A stretch of DNA of 64,000 nt, from NCBI GenBank assembly GCA_003427395.1, contig BFEA01000039.1, positions 4,032,192 through 4,096,191 of the forward strand, in the 5' to 3' direction. Origin of the DNA: Chara braunii. Lineage: Eukaryota > Streptophyta > Charophyceae > Charales > Characeae. The translations under genes and the position numbers were made by a program. The notes beneath the pieces are model-generated. The model was not told the DNA's origin. It saw nothing but the letters and a program-made list of their open reading frames with translations, and ran no database searches. Shown here one piece after another: positions 50,823-61,747 of this stretch. The first letter of the stretch is position 1; each line of letters starts with the position of its first letter.

Positions 50823-52865
50823 CGGGCCTCTCTATACTTTGGACAATATCGAATGATGTGGCCAGGGTCACCGCAAAAGACGCACTGCCCCTGATCCACA
50901 TGCTGCGGCCAGACGCGCTGGTCTAGGCCCAAATCCTCCCAAGGTCGGCCCTGTGGCAGACCTGGGTGCCAACCACCTCTCCTATAGGGTGACCTATTAC
51001 CCCCATTAGGTGAACGGTTGCCAAAACGGTTTTGCGGGGAACCTTGACCCCTTCCTCCCGCTTGGCGGTTTCCTCCTCTACCGCCAACCCCCTGATCGCC
51101 CTGGAAATGGCCACCTGAGGCCCGGCCCCCTTGGCCCTGGCCTCCTCTTCCTTGCGGCCTCCCTCCGGCCGCGACAGCAGCGTAAGTCCTCCCCTCGCTA
51201 GCGCTACCGTCCTCCTTCTCCTCCTCTAGCCCCCACTCTATCTGATCGTAGGGGACTTCCTCCACACTACCTTCATCTAACGTAAGGAGCAGACGGTCCT
51301 TGGTCTTGATCTGCCCAGAGATAGTGTGACCCTTCCACTTCTTCCCTTTGTCAAGGTCCTTGTGCCAGAAAGTGGAAACTGACATGGACCGTGCTTCAAA
51401 AGCTACCACTTCCCTGCTCAAAGCATCGTAAGTCATGGTAGGCTGCTGGCTCTTCTCAAAGAAGTGCCCACGTAACGATTCGTGCATAGCCCGATAGAAG
51501 AGGTTGACCAGTTGGGTCTCTGTGAACCCATGGTCAGGGACAGCCACTAACTCGTCCATTAACCCTTTGAGTGCCTTGGCACTCCTCCACTGACGAGAGT
51601 GGATAGTCTGCAATCGGTCAGAGGCTTTTACACTGCGAGAGACATCTGCGAATCGTTCGCGCAACAACTTAAGAAAGTCAGCGAGGGGAGTAAACGCAGA
51701 GTAGGCAACTACATCCTCGTTGCAATTTGCAGCGCGGACTAGGGATCGGGCAAAACTGGCGGCCTCCTCCTTTAGCGCGTGAATAGCGACTAGCACGTGC
51801 TCATCTGGGGAGACCTTTTGCAAGTGCACATAGGTCTTAATATTGGCCTCCCAGTTGTCAAAGTTCTCCTCCTTCTTTCCACTGTAGGCATCGGGGAACT
51901 TGACTTTGACAGGCTCCCTACGGGGTCGTGCTTCCTCCTCCTTGGGAGCAGTCAGTCTGGCGCCCTCTATGGCACCCGTACAATAGCGCTCTGTACTGTC
52001 TAGGCGGGCTGTCACTTCGGAGCCCACCTGTGTCACCAGTTCCCGTGCAAAGTCCCGGAGCCCCGATTGTATAGAGCGCACAGCAATGTCCTGACTTCTA
52101 CCAAATAAAAGTTGCTCTTCCTGGACTCGTGTTAGGCGCTCTATACTCTTTGCCATAATCTCCATCTTCCCCAATAAGTCCACTTGCACCGCCATCTGAT
52201 CCTTCTGTTTCTTTATCTCTTCTAACTCTATCGCCGCCTGACTTGCCGCCTCCATCCTTCTTTTCCTCTCCCTTGTCAGGCGAAACTTCCACTCCATCCT
52301 TTTTTCATCTTCCAACACCAGACGCTTAAGCGGATCTTCTTCAGCCTCCCATTCTTTTACGGCTGCCTCCTGTTCGTCCCTGGGCACATACATTAGGGCC
52401 TCGTCATCTTCTCCCAGTGATAGTCCCGCAACCCACTCTGTAATCTTCTCCTCCATCAAATCCTCTTTTGGGCCACTGGATTCTCCTCTTCCTCCTACCC
52501 TTCGCATTTCCAGTGGTTGTTCTTCTTCCTCTTCTTCTTCTTCTTCTACCGCCTTCAACTTCTCTTCTTCTTCTTTCTTCAACCTCTCCTTCTCTTTGGC
52601 CAATCTCTTCCTCTATCTTTTTCAACTTCGCCGCCTGCGCCTCCAACAAGGCCTTCTTCTTGGCCTCCTTATTCTCTCTCCTCTCTTTGAGGATGGCGGC
52701 GGCCTTTGATTCCTGCTCGGCCGTGTAGGGCGAGGTACTCGTCCCCATACGTGTGTCTACCCTACACGAAAACGTGTTCTAGAATCCCAGTGGGAAAATG
52801 AAATGCCAGAGGGTCCCCCAAAGGGAGAACCCCACAGGCAAGCCGTACGTGGGGTAGTCGTCCAT
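50786..52865 (-). pseudogene. gag: LTR-D gag
   Basis: Start ATG 52865 (MDDYPTYGLPVGFSLW). A TAG at 52779-52781 and a one-base insertion near 52604 are the only breaks. Next come a Lys/Glu-rich coiled coil with a run of Glu, the capsid-like domain (NFDNWEANIKTYVHLQ, FLKLLRERFADV), a Gly/Arg-rich tail and the CCHC knuckle C-VF-C-GDPG-H-IIRY-C near 50870. The hydrophobic N-terminal extension is shared with LTR-B. Confidence 0.92.
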
Positions 52866-53138
52866 GGTGTTCAGGTGCACGACAATGTCCCACTCCTCAC
52901 CACGTAGACCTACCCAGACCACTGACTAACTAACTCTGTAAGGACCACATAATCTTCCCCTTCGTTCCAGCCAGATTACCACGACCGACGGAAGCTTTCG
53001 CAACCACAGTCCTTGCAATCCAAACCCAAATGCCCAGCACCTGCGGTCAAACCCACCTGGCTTTCACTTCGGTTCAGACCCTGTCAACTAGGGGCACTAG
53101 CCTAGACTCTAACTACAACCGTCACTACAGAACCTGTT

Positions 53139-53219
53139 GCTGATCAGGAGGCATTTAAGGAGATCCCCCGTAACTCCTCAAGAATTCTTTAACGTTGTAG
53201 ACAGGATGACGCGATCAGC
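53139..53219 (-). ncRNA. Leader stem-loop motif, LTR-D version
   Basis: GCTGATCA (53139-53146) with CGATCAGC (53212-53219), one mismatch. The loop GGAGGCATTTAAGGAGATCC is identical to LTR-B. Confidence 0.6.
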
Positions 53220-53565
53220 AGGTTCTCTCAAGACTTAGACGGCCCGTTGTGCAGCCCACAGCTCGGATTTTAGGCCTACCGTGCCACACCGAGCAGCCTG
53301 CCGGTCAGTACCGGTCCTTGGGAGGGTTCGTGTCCTCGGGGACAGTCGAGTCGTCAGACAGTCTTTAGCCCTACTCAGCCCGTGCGGGTTTGGTCAACGA
53401 GGCCCTATCCTTCATACACGGAGTCCTATCACCTGGACAGAAGACACTCAATGTAGAAAGAAGAGACAGACAGACTCAGACTCGGCAAGTACCATAGGGT
53501 GAGTGCACATCCATAGGGCGAGGGGATAGGCTGAGGGCTCGGCGAGATTATACCAGCTCCAACTT

Positions 53566-53667
53566 GGTCAAAATTGTGGTCAGCAGCTCCAGTCAACGCC
53601 TTGGTCAACACTTGGTCAACGTGGTCAATCCCCGGTCAACGCTCCTGTCAACCCTCTGGTCAATGCC
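53566..53667 (-). repeat. TTGACC array in the LTR-D leader
   Basis: Six GGTCAA and one AGTCAA on the plus strand in about 100 bp, the counterpart of 15296-15414 with fewer sites. Confidence 0.7.
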
Positions 53668-53956
53668 CGATCAACCCTCGGATCGGCTATGGCTGCCGGA
53701 ACATTCTTCCTCGCCAATCTCCCTTCTCTTTCTCCTCCTTCACCCTTCTTCTTTCTCGCTGTTTCCTTTTTTTTTTTTTTGTACATCCCCGACTATGTCT
53801 GTCTTCACCTTCGTTTTCCCTTCTTCCTCCTTCCTGCTTCTCTCTCCTTCTTCCTCCGTGTTCTGAGCTCTGCGGCTATGGCCGCTACTTCTTCTTGGAC
53901 CGCACAACCAATCTTCAGCACAGCAGGTACGTGGTAACCAATCTTGTATCGCTCAG

Positions 53957-53986
53957 CCCCTCTCTCTCTCTCTCTCTCTCTCTCTN

Positions 53987-54058
<72 letters not shown>
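53957..54058. repeat. (CT)n microsatellite in the LTR-D leader
   Basis: About 50 CT units with one N at 53986. Confidence 0.95.
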
Positions 54059-54060
<2 letters not shown>

Positions 54061-54206
54061 CGTTGTCCTCTTGTGCAGGTACGCGTCACTCTCTTCCGCA
54101 GCCCAGCTATGGCGGACTTCTTCTTCAAGGGTGGCGCACTTCAGCTATGGCGCNCACGCGTCTCCCTCCTGCTACAACGGCGANGCGCATGGAGTAGCGG
54201 GTACCA

Positions 54207-54218
54207 GCTCCGATACCA
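54207..54218 (-). other. LTR-D primer binding site
   Basis: GCTCCGATACCA, one base from the 5' LTR. Same site as in LTR-B. Confidence 0.8.
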
Positions 54219-54219
54219 G

Positions 54220-55188
54220 TGCAATCAGACTCGCATACTTCGTCACTTCACATGCATACAAACAGATGGTGAATCACTCTGGCGCATAGCGCCCAACTCA
54301 AAGCTCGAAGATATGGATACCAAGACACAGTTTAGATGTAAGCTCGCTTCAACAGGCTATGGTGCATCAGCACCCACACATNGNAACTCTTGTCACTGTG
54401 TCCAACACCACTGTTCGCTTCACACTTCAANTCCGGATCACCCTGGATACCCCACGCACACACANTGTACACCCACTACACTAACAGCTATGGCAGCTAT
54501 GGCCNCCACTAACACTACCCTACAAGCAGCTATGGCTGCGCTAACTCCTCCAGCCCACTTCGACTTCAGGCTCCTCTGCAGACCACCTNGCACAAGTNAC
54601 CGTGGCAGCGCTTCCGCATGGCTTCCGCAGGAATGAATGAATGGCTGGGCGCTGCCTCTTGATTTANACTTCTGCAGCTCGTTGGTCTGGCCCATTTCCC
54701 TTGCCCGAAGTGCACACAGTCCCATGCGGTACTTGCTTGACTGACTGGAGACTGGGACTGTTGACTCAGCACGGTAGACTTCCACCACTTGCCCACTTGC
54801 CTCACCACTTGACCACTTGCCTCTGCCTAAACGTGGGCAACTANGAAAGGCCACTACTAGGACCTTCCGNAAGGCCGTAAGCTTGGCCTTTCGTGACTGT
54901 AGCAGCTACGACCCTGACCCTTCTGGACTGTAGCAGCTACGACCTTGACCTTTCGAGAATACTACAGCTACGACCACTAGACCTGACTATGACTCCTATC
55001 CGACAGGTCTACAGCTCGAACCCATGCTACCTACGGACCCTATGACAACCTATCGACTGTTAGACATACACAGGTCATGGGTTCAACTGTACGGGACTTC
55101 ACCGGTACTGTACGCAGGTAAGGTTGGGGCCTAGGGATCGAACCCTGGGATCTGCAGCAGCTACTGCTAACTGGTGAATACCATTTCA
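54220..55188 (-). repeat. LTR-D 5' LTR, 969 bp
   Basis: Same length as 46126-47094. Differences (about eight) lie only in the first 60 and last 130 bp. The middle matches exactly, Ns included. Confidence 0.94.
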
Positions 55189-55323
55189 CTAGGCCTACTG
55201 GTTAGTTGAAAAACCTGCACCCAGCTTTCCTCCCAATGGCCTCACGGCAGCCTTCACTTAGGGACGGGCGTGAATTTTTTAGGCAGCCCCCAGTGACAGC
55301 CTGCTGAGGCCCGGAGCATCGCA
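55189..55323 (-). repeat. LTR remnant, right part
   Basis: CAGCCTTCACTTAGGGACGGGCG and CTGAGGCCCGGAGCATCGCA parallel the end of LTR-C (CTTCACTTAGGGCGGGCG ... CTAGACCCTCGCA). It begins at the CTAG duplication of LTR-D. Confidence 0.6.
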
Positions 55324-55860
55324 AAACGAACAAAAGAACACAAAAAGAAGGAATGAAAGCATGAATGAATGAACAAAAGAAAGACAGAACAATTGAAAGA
55401 AAAATAGAAAGAAGGAATGAATCAAATCAATGCATAAATGAATGAACGAACGGTAGAGAAGAAAGGAAAGAAAGAAATTTAAAACGACAACGAAAAAAGA
55501 AATAACGAATGATCAAAAGAAACAATGGAACAATGAAAGAAAGAGCGAAAGGGAAAAAAAAAGGAAAAACGAAAGAGAGAAAGAAGAAGGACAAAACAGA
55601 TTTCTTTCCCGAAAGAAAGAAATTTGAAACGACAACGAAAAAGAAAGAACGAATGAGCGAAAGAAACAATGGAATAATGAAAGAAAGAGCAAAAGGGGGA
55701 AAAAAAAAAAACAAAAAAAAAAAAACGAAACAGAGAAAGACAAAGGACAAAACAGATTTCTTTCCCATTTCTTTCTTTCGCCCTTTCTTTTTTTTTGTTC
55801 TTTCTTTCATTCTTTTCTTTCTTTCTTCCTGTCTTTGTTTCTTTCTTTGACAACCAGGAA
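55324..55860. repeat. (GAAA)-rich block with a long tandem duplication
   Basis: 55471-55610 and 55616-55766 are two copies of about 140-150 bp sharing AAACGACAACGAAAAA and GGACAAAACAGATTTCTTTCCC. The following pyrimidine run (55757-55850) is complementary in composition and could fold back. Open frames are compositional. Confidence 0.85.
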
Positions 55861-56187
55861 GAAATTACTAATTAGGGAAAAAAATACACAATGGATTTAC
55901 GGCGGGCGGAAAATAGGTGGGCAATTTCAAATGCAAGTTCACTCAGGATGTCAGGTACAAAAGGCAAGATTAGGACCTGTCTATCCGTGGAAGTGGAAAG
56001 CAACCAATGAGGCTATAGGAGATAGATAAACAGTTGGATTCCTGGAGTATCCCGGCTCATACGGGAGCTTGAATATAACTTGCATGAGCAGCAAGACCAA
56101 TCTCCAATTGTGTGCTCTTTAATGCATTATTAATTCATTACAAAAAGAAGTTTAAAGGAACAAAACCATGCCCCAACTTGCCTTGCT

Positions 56188-56379
56188 TTACTCCAGTGGT
56201 TGTACCTTGTCAAGCACAGGAAGTACTCTCTCATCATCATTGTCACAGCATTGTAAATTAATGTCCAACAAACCGGATTTGCAACAAGTCCCCATTCCGA
56301 CAGCTCCAGCGCAACCCTTCGCATAGTCACATTCTTTTCCCCTATATCCAAAAGAACACTTACAGGAGTGCCCCTGCAT
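56188..56379 (-). CDS. Candidate host exon with EGF-like motif
   Basis: The minus-strand frame reads GHSCKCSFGYRGKECDYAKG, which fits the EGF signature C-x-C-x5-G-x2-C exactly. More Cys residues (CAGAVGMGTCC, LQCC) and a stop follow. TTTACTGGATGCAG just before GGGCAC (about 56365) is a good splice acceptor, so this may be the last coding exon of a secreted or surface protein gene. Eight Cys in 60 residues suits an extracellular fold. No other exon is recognised and the protein is not identified. It could also be a chance frame. Confidence 0.4.
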   Translation of the reverse strand: MQGHSCKCSFGYRGKECDYAKGCAGAVGMGTCCKSGLLDINLQCCDNDDERVLPVLDKVQPLE

Positions 56380-56420
56380 CCAGTAAACACAGGTTAATGA
56401 AAAAAGGAGAACGCTAGTTT

Positions 56421-56491
56421 GATCCTAGAACCTAGGCTACCGGAGTGGCCCGGGACCACTTGCCCGGCCGGGGAAAAAAAAAAAAAAAAAA
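56421..56491 (+). repeat. Short poly(A) retroposon, plus copy
   Basis: CTAGAACCTAGGCTACCGG and GCCCGGCCGGGG, ending in 18 As. Related to 56574-56681 in opposite orientation. Confidence 0.55.
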
Positions 56492-56573
56492 CACAATTAT
56501 TTAAAATTTGGTAAGGAATTTCGATGTGACCCGGAGGCAAAAGTTGTTCGGTTTAGTTTTCTGCATAACAGAG

Positions 56574-56681
56574 TTTTCTTTTTTTTTTTTCTTTTTTTTT
56601 TTTTTGCTGGTCCTTGCATGGCCGGGCCGCCTGGGAAAACAGGGTGACCAGGGCGACCCGGCTGGTAGCCTAGTCTAGAAC
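56574..56681 (-). repeat. Short poly(A) retroposon, minus copy
   Basis: On the minus strand, TTCTAGACTAGGCTACCAG leads to GGCCCGGCCATG and an A-rich tail (T-rich 56574-56605 on plus). Tail-to-tail with the preceding copy, 82 bp apart. Confidence 0.55.
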
Positions 56682-56919
56682 AATGATGATTTGAAACTGA
56701 TTGAGAAAATGCTGAAGACACGAGAATGCAGTGAATGGCAGCAGTGACAAAGAAATTGGGTCCGAAAAGTCGACGAAGAAATCAAGGGTGCACAAAAAAT
56801 TGCACACAGAACAGGACAAAGTCAGTTCCACGGAGGGCACAACAGTTCATATAAAGATAAAACTTTACACAATGTCTCTGCACGTCAAGCACCCTCTTCA
56901 ACATACTACGCAAACCCTT

Positions 56920-57850
56920 TGCAATCAGACTCGCTTCCTTTTCCGCTTTGCACTCATGCAAACAGATGGTGAGTCACACTGGCACACAGCGCCCACTCAA
57001 AACTCAGAGATATGAGTCGAAAGACAGTTCAGATACAACCTCGCTTCAACATGCTATGGCGCATCAGCGCCTGTACATCCCAACTCTCGTCTCTCTGTTC
57101 AACACCACTGTTCACACTCACTCACTCTGGATCACCCTGGATATCCCACATGCATACACACTCACACTACAACTAACACTAGCTATGGCCGCCGTGCCAG
57201 CCGGCTACTACTAACTATGGCACACTATCCTCCCCATGGCCCACTTCCACTTCGGGCGACTGCAGACCACCTTGCACAAGTCCCTGTGGCAGCGCTTCCG
57301 CATGGCTTGCGCAGCAATGAATGAATGGCTGGACGCTGCCTCTTGATTTATACTTCTGTTCGCTGCTGGTCTGCCCTTTTTCCACCGGGCCCCTAGTGCA
57401 CACAGTCCCATATGGTACTTGCTGACTGGACTAAGTGAGGCTGGGACTGGGTACCGCTGACTCAGCAAGGGTGGATTTCACCACTTGCCCACTTGCCTCC
57501 AGTCTGCTCTGAGCAACGTTGAAAGGCCACTTCCGGACCTTCCGGAAGTCTGGGGACTTGGCCCTTCGGCACTGTAGCAGCTACAACCTTGACCTTTCAG
57601 GACTGTAGCAGCTACGACCTTGACCTTTCAGAACCACTACAGCTACAACCTCTGCTACAAACTGGACCCCTACGCGACAGACCTACGGTTCAAGACCCGA
57701 TGGACACACTGGCCCACGACAGACAACAACTGACTCCTAAGACACAGGTTACGGGTTCAAACACACAGGGGTACTGTACACAGGGGAGCGAGGTCTAGGG
57801 ATCGAGCCCTGGGATCTGCATCCGCTACTGAGAAGGTGAAAACCGTTTCA
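56920..57850 (-). repeat. LTR-E 3' LTR, 931 bp
   Basis: TGCAATCAGACTCGC to AAACCGTTTCA. TATA box on the minus strand at 57346-57352 (TATAAAT). U3 triple repeat 57571 to about 57660. The complement of 57851-57862 is GGCCGGCGGGAG, a weak polypurine tract. Confidence 0.9.
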
Positions 57851-57888
57851 CTCCCGCCGGCCTAAATTTGAGGTCCTCCGAGAATAGT

Positions 57889-60800
57889 TCAGTCCAAGAC
57901 CTGACTTTTACCTTTCTTATCTCTCTCGTAGGCCCTAACTATGTCGGGAGCTGTTTCTAGAAGTTCAGTTCTGGTAAACCAGCGTTCGTCCTCTGGTTTC
58001 TGATAAGCAAATCGGACCTTGTACTGTTTCTGTGGACGACCTCTACCTCCGGTTCTAAACACGTCTTCACCTACAATGCCGTCAATGTCATACCTTCCAT
58101 CCATGTCCGGAGGGATCATGGATCTTCTCGAGGGAAACTGTTGACTTGTGACACACGGATGCAACTTTGATGCATGAAACACGGGGTAGGTGTAGAGGTG
58201 TGCTGGGATCTCTATCGTATAGGACAGTCCATCCTCTCCGCCCTTGACTTCTAGAACTGGCCACGGTCCTCTATATGCTGGCAGTAACTTCTGCGAAATG
58301 TTTTCCTCAGGAGCAAACTCTTTAGACTTGACCCAGACTAGGTCGCCTACTTGAAACTATGATGGGCGACGGTGCTTGTTAGCCCGTTCTATCATTCTGT
58401 GCTGGGCCTTCCTAAGGTTGTCAACAACGGTAGCTAATTCCTTCTCGTGCTGAATCGCAAACTCCCTAGTACTGGGTGGTAGCCTCTGAATCTGGTCCCG
58501 GTTAAGTCCTTCAAATGGTCTGTGTGGTCTAAAGGACTTACGCAGCTCATTGGGAGTACGACAAGTGGCTAGGTGCACGCTGTTGTTATATGCACTGGCT
58601 ACCTTGGGCAGCATCTCATCCCAGTTGATTTTTGATCTGGTCTAATATACATGCGCAAAACTTGTTGCAGGATTTTATTCATCTGCTCAGTCTGACCGTT
58701 AGTCTCTGGGTGACAACCAGACGACATTAACAACTTTGACCCGTATACTCTCATTAACTCCTGCCAGTTCTGACTTGTAAACCGGGTATCCCTATCACTG
58801 ACTATGGACAATGGGATTCCGTGTTCACTAACCCAAAAGTAAAAAAACTTCTGAATTACTAACTTTGTACGGGCTTCTGCGGGTAAGGGAACAAAAACAA
58901 CATATTTGCTAAATCTATCAACAATCACCATGACTTGGCTCTGTCCATGTCTACTTTTGACACTAGCATCCATGAAATCAATGGATACTGAATCTCCAGG
59001 CTGGTCAGGAATAGGCAAGGGTCAAAGAAGACCTAGAGGGGCACGCGTACTTGTCTTATTTCTTTGACAAAATTTGCAACTGCGAACGTACTCTATGCAG
59101 TCGGCTTTCATTCCTGGCCAAGTATACGCATGCATCAGATTGACTAGAGTCTTTTGCCAACCGAAATGTCCTTCTGTGTCGTGGCATTCCCCTAAGATCA
59201 AACTACGGATCTCTTCGTTATTAGGAACGCATGGACGGTCTACCACATTGGTCTTCTCGAGCAGTAATCCCTCTGTAGTGCGGTAATCTGGTTCAGTCTT
59301 TGGGGCCTCCTTAACTTTCTTGAGAAGGTCACTATAAATAGGGTCCTGCGCATACGCCTGTCTTACTTTCTCTTGTAGGTCTCTCCCTATATCCAGATAC
59401 TGAACTATAGCTCCAAAGTAATCTCATTCCTACTTAGAGCATCTGCAACTACATTATACTTGCCTTTGACTGGTTTGATTTATCTCAGCGGCCCACCTAA
59501 TTAGCTTAGGTGTCATCTTGGCCCGCGTTTTCAACCACCTAAGGGTCTCGTGGTCTGAATAAACTTTGAAGTGTCTCCCAAGCAGATGCTTCCAGTGCTC
59601 TAAAGCCTGCCTGAGACCGTAGAGTTCTCTCTCGTAAGTCGAGGTAGCTACTTTATCTGACGGCATCCTCGCTGACATGAACTCCACGGGTCTATAGCCA
59701 TTGTCGTCGTCCTGCTGCAACACGGCGCCTATACCATACTGACTTGCGTCCGTGGTGACCACAAATGGCAAGGACGAATCTGCCACTTTGAGGACAGGGT
59801 ACTCTATCAACGCTCGCTTTAACTTCTTAAGAGCGGATGTACAATCTTTGTCCCACTTCCAAATTGCATCCTTCTTGAGCAACCTGCGGAGGGGAGCGGC
59901 GATAGCGGAGAAGTTTCTCGCAAACTTCCTATAATAGTTAGCTAGGCCTAAGAACGACCGCAATTCTGTCATCGTGCGGGGCGTCCGCCAACCTCTAATC
60001 GCCGCTATCTTACTATCCTCAAGCTTAATTCCATCTCCGTCTAGGACGTGGCCCAAATAGAAGACTTGTGTCTTGGCCCACTCGCACTTCTTCGCATTGA
60101 TCTTGAAGTTAGTCTCTCTCAACTTCCCCAAGACCTGCCTCAAATGACCCTGATGCTCTTGGAGGGTCCTATAATAGTTAGCTAGGCCTAAGAACGACCG
60201 CAATTTTGTCATCGTGCGGGGCGTCGGCCAACCTCTAACTATCCTCAGGCTTAATTCCATCTCCGTCTAGGACGTGGCCCAAGTACAAGACTTGTGTCTT
60301 GGCCCACTCGCACTTCTTCGCATTGATCTTGAAGTTAATCTCTCTCAACTTCCCCAAGACCTGCCTCAAATGACCCTGACGCTCTTGGAGGGTCCTACTG
60401 AAAACTAATATGTCGTCTAAGTAAACTACGACGAATCTATCTAACCATGGCCTGAACACATCATTCATACAGCGTTGGAATGTGGTTGGCGCATTGGTTA
60501 GTCCAAAGGGCATCACGATGAACTCATAATGCCCATATCTAGTCTGGAAAGCAGTCTTATACTGGTCGTCAGGATGAACTTCTATTTGATGATATCCAGA
60601 CTTCAAAGCAAATTTTGAGAAATACCTACAGCCCTGCACTTGATCCAAGAGATCGTCTATCCTAGACAGCGGCTCAACATTCTTCACTGTAATTGCATTC
60701 AGACCCCTATAATCGATACACATATGCAACTCTCCCTCCTTTCAAAACTGGTGCTTCGAAAGGAGATGAACTGGGCCTAATCCAACCCTTTTCGAGGAGT

Positions 60801-61709
60801 TCGTCTAGTTGCTTACGCAACTCCTCTAACTCCCTTGGGGACATCCTGTAAACCACACCCTTAGGAGTTCTAATGCCAGGCTCTATTTCGATTCGATGCT
60901 AGATTGGTCGCGGTACTACTCCTGTTGGCGGCTCTGCCAAATCTTTGAACTCATCCAGCAGCTTGGCAATGGCTGGGTCTATTGGCTTCTCTTCAGTAGG
61001 CTCAGTGACAGGCCTCACGTAAGCTACGAAGACCTGCTCTTCTAACTGCTCCTTCCTTACTAATCGCGCGCACGCGCGAGCGTCGAGACAGCAATGTGCC
61101 AAAGAGTTATCCACTCCTGACACATGAAACAGGCGAGCAGTCTTAACTTCGCCTGATGGACTAGGAAGCCGACACTCATGCTCTCTCATGGAGTGTGGCC
61201 CCTGCTGCCTCTCCCCAGTCCATACCTAGGACTATATCGGAAGGGAGGTTGTCCTCTACGAGGAAAGTCAGGGAATGGAGGACTTTCTCCACCTTGCCAT
61301 CTTCTCCAGGCAAAGATACGCCTCCCTCGACGTAATCCTCAACACGCATCGTGCGGTTGTTTGCGAAGATACTGACTATGGGGTCTTCCAACTTATGGAC
61401 TTTAAGACCTAGCCTCAACTTCTTTAGCGCTTTTCGGCTAATATAGCTACGGGTAGCCCCTGTGTCTATATGGACCCCTACTCTACTTCTAAAAACTTCT
61501 ACGTCTACTAACACAAGTTGTCCTTTGCTCTCCTTCTTCATCTTGGCCCAGGCCGACATCCTCTCCTTCAATTCTTCTGCCAGACCTGCAAGGGAGGTGC
61601 CTAGAAAGACTCTAACACAGGCAATCTCTGGACAGCTAACCAGGCACTGGCCTGCAACCTCTGCCATAGGCTCATGTGGTGTGGGAGTTTCCTGGTGATG
61701 CGCGCACAC
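57889..61709 (-). pseudogene. pol: LTR-E pol
   Basis: Protease [12 protein letters not shown] is intact (about 61445-61480). Breaks: a frameshift near 61190, TAG at 60899, a deletion of about 10 bp near 60740, a 240-bp tandem duplication, a shift near 59454, and more at about 59246, 59020, 58610 and 58357. RT has VVYLDDILVF (about 60410-60440) and RNase H TTDASQYGIG. Integrase has HHCC and SIDFMDA, SDRDTRF and TNGQTEQ. The chromodomain-like end QYKVRFAYQKPEDERWF closes at 57889. Confidence 0.9.
59928..60396 (-). repeat. 240-bp tandem duplication within LTR-E pol
   Basis: The block CCTATAATAGTTAGC ... CTCTTGGAGGGT occurs at 59928-60167 and again at 60168-60396. The second copy lacks about 14 bp (the ATCGCCGCTATCTT region). 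It covers the RT thumb (LQEHQGHLRQVLGKLRE to FLGLANYYR). The 240-bp length would keep frame, and the small deletion then broke it. Confidence 0.92.
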
Positions 61710-61747
61710 TTCCCCACATGGCCTAAGGGTAAGGGCAATTGCAACCC

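Larger units (their letters stand above)
52866..54206 (-). other. LTR-D untranslated leader
   Basis: Same order of parts as LTR-B: conserved motif (53139-53219), TTGACC array (53566-53667), CT-rich tract, (CT)n (53957-54058), then the primer site. Single Ns at 53986, 54153 and 54184. No coding support. Confidence 0.75.
46126..55188 (-). mobile_element. LTR-D: complete Ty3/gypsy retrotransposon nested in an LTR remnant
   Basis: Two 969-bp LTRs flank minus-strand gag and pol, with the 4-bp target duplication CTAG at 46122-46125 and 55189-55192. It is closely related to LTR-B (same gag N-terminus, pol, leader parts). Lesions are few: one TAG and a one-base insertion near the gag start, and one TGA in RT. 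The middle of the two LTRs is identical including ten Ns, so the LTR age estimate is unreliable. It lies inside an older LTR fragment. Confidence 0.95.
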
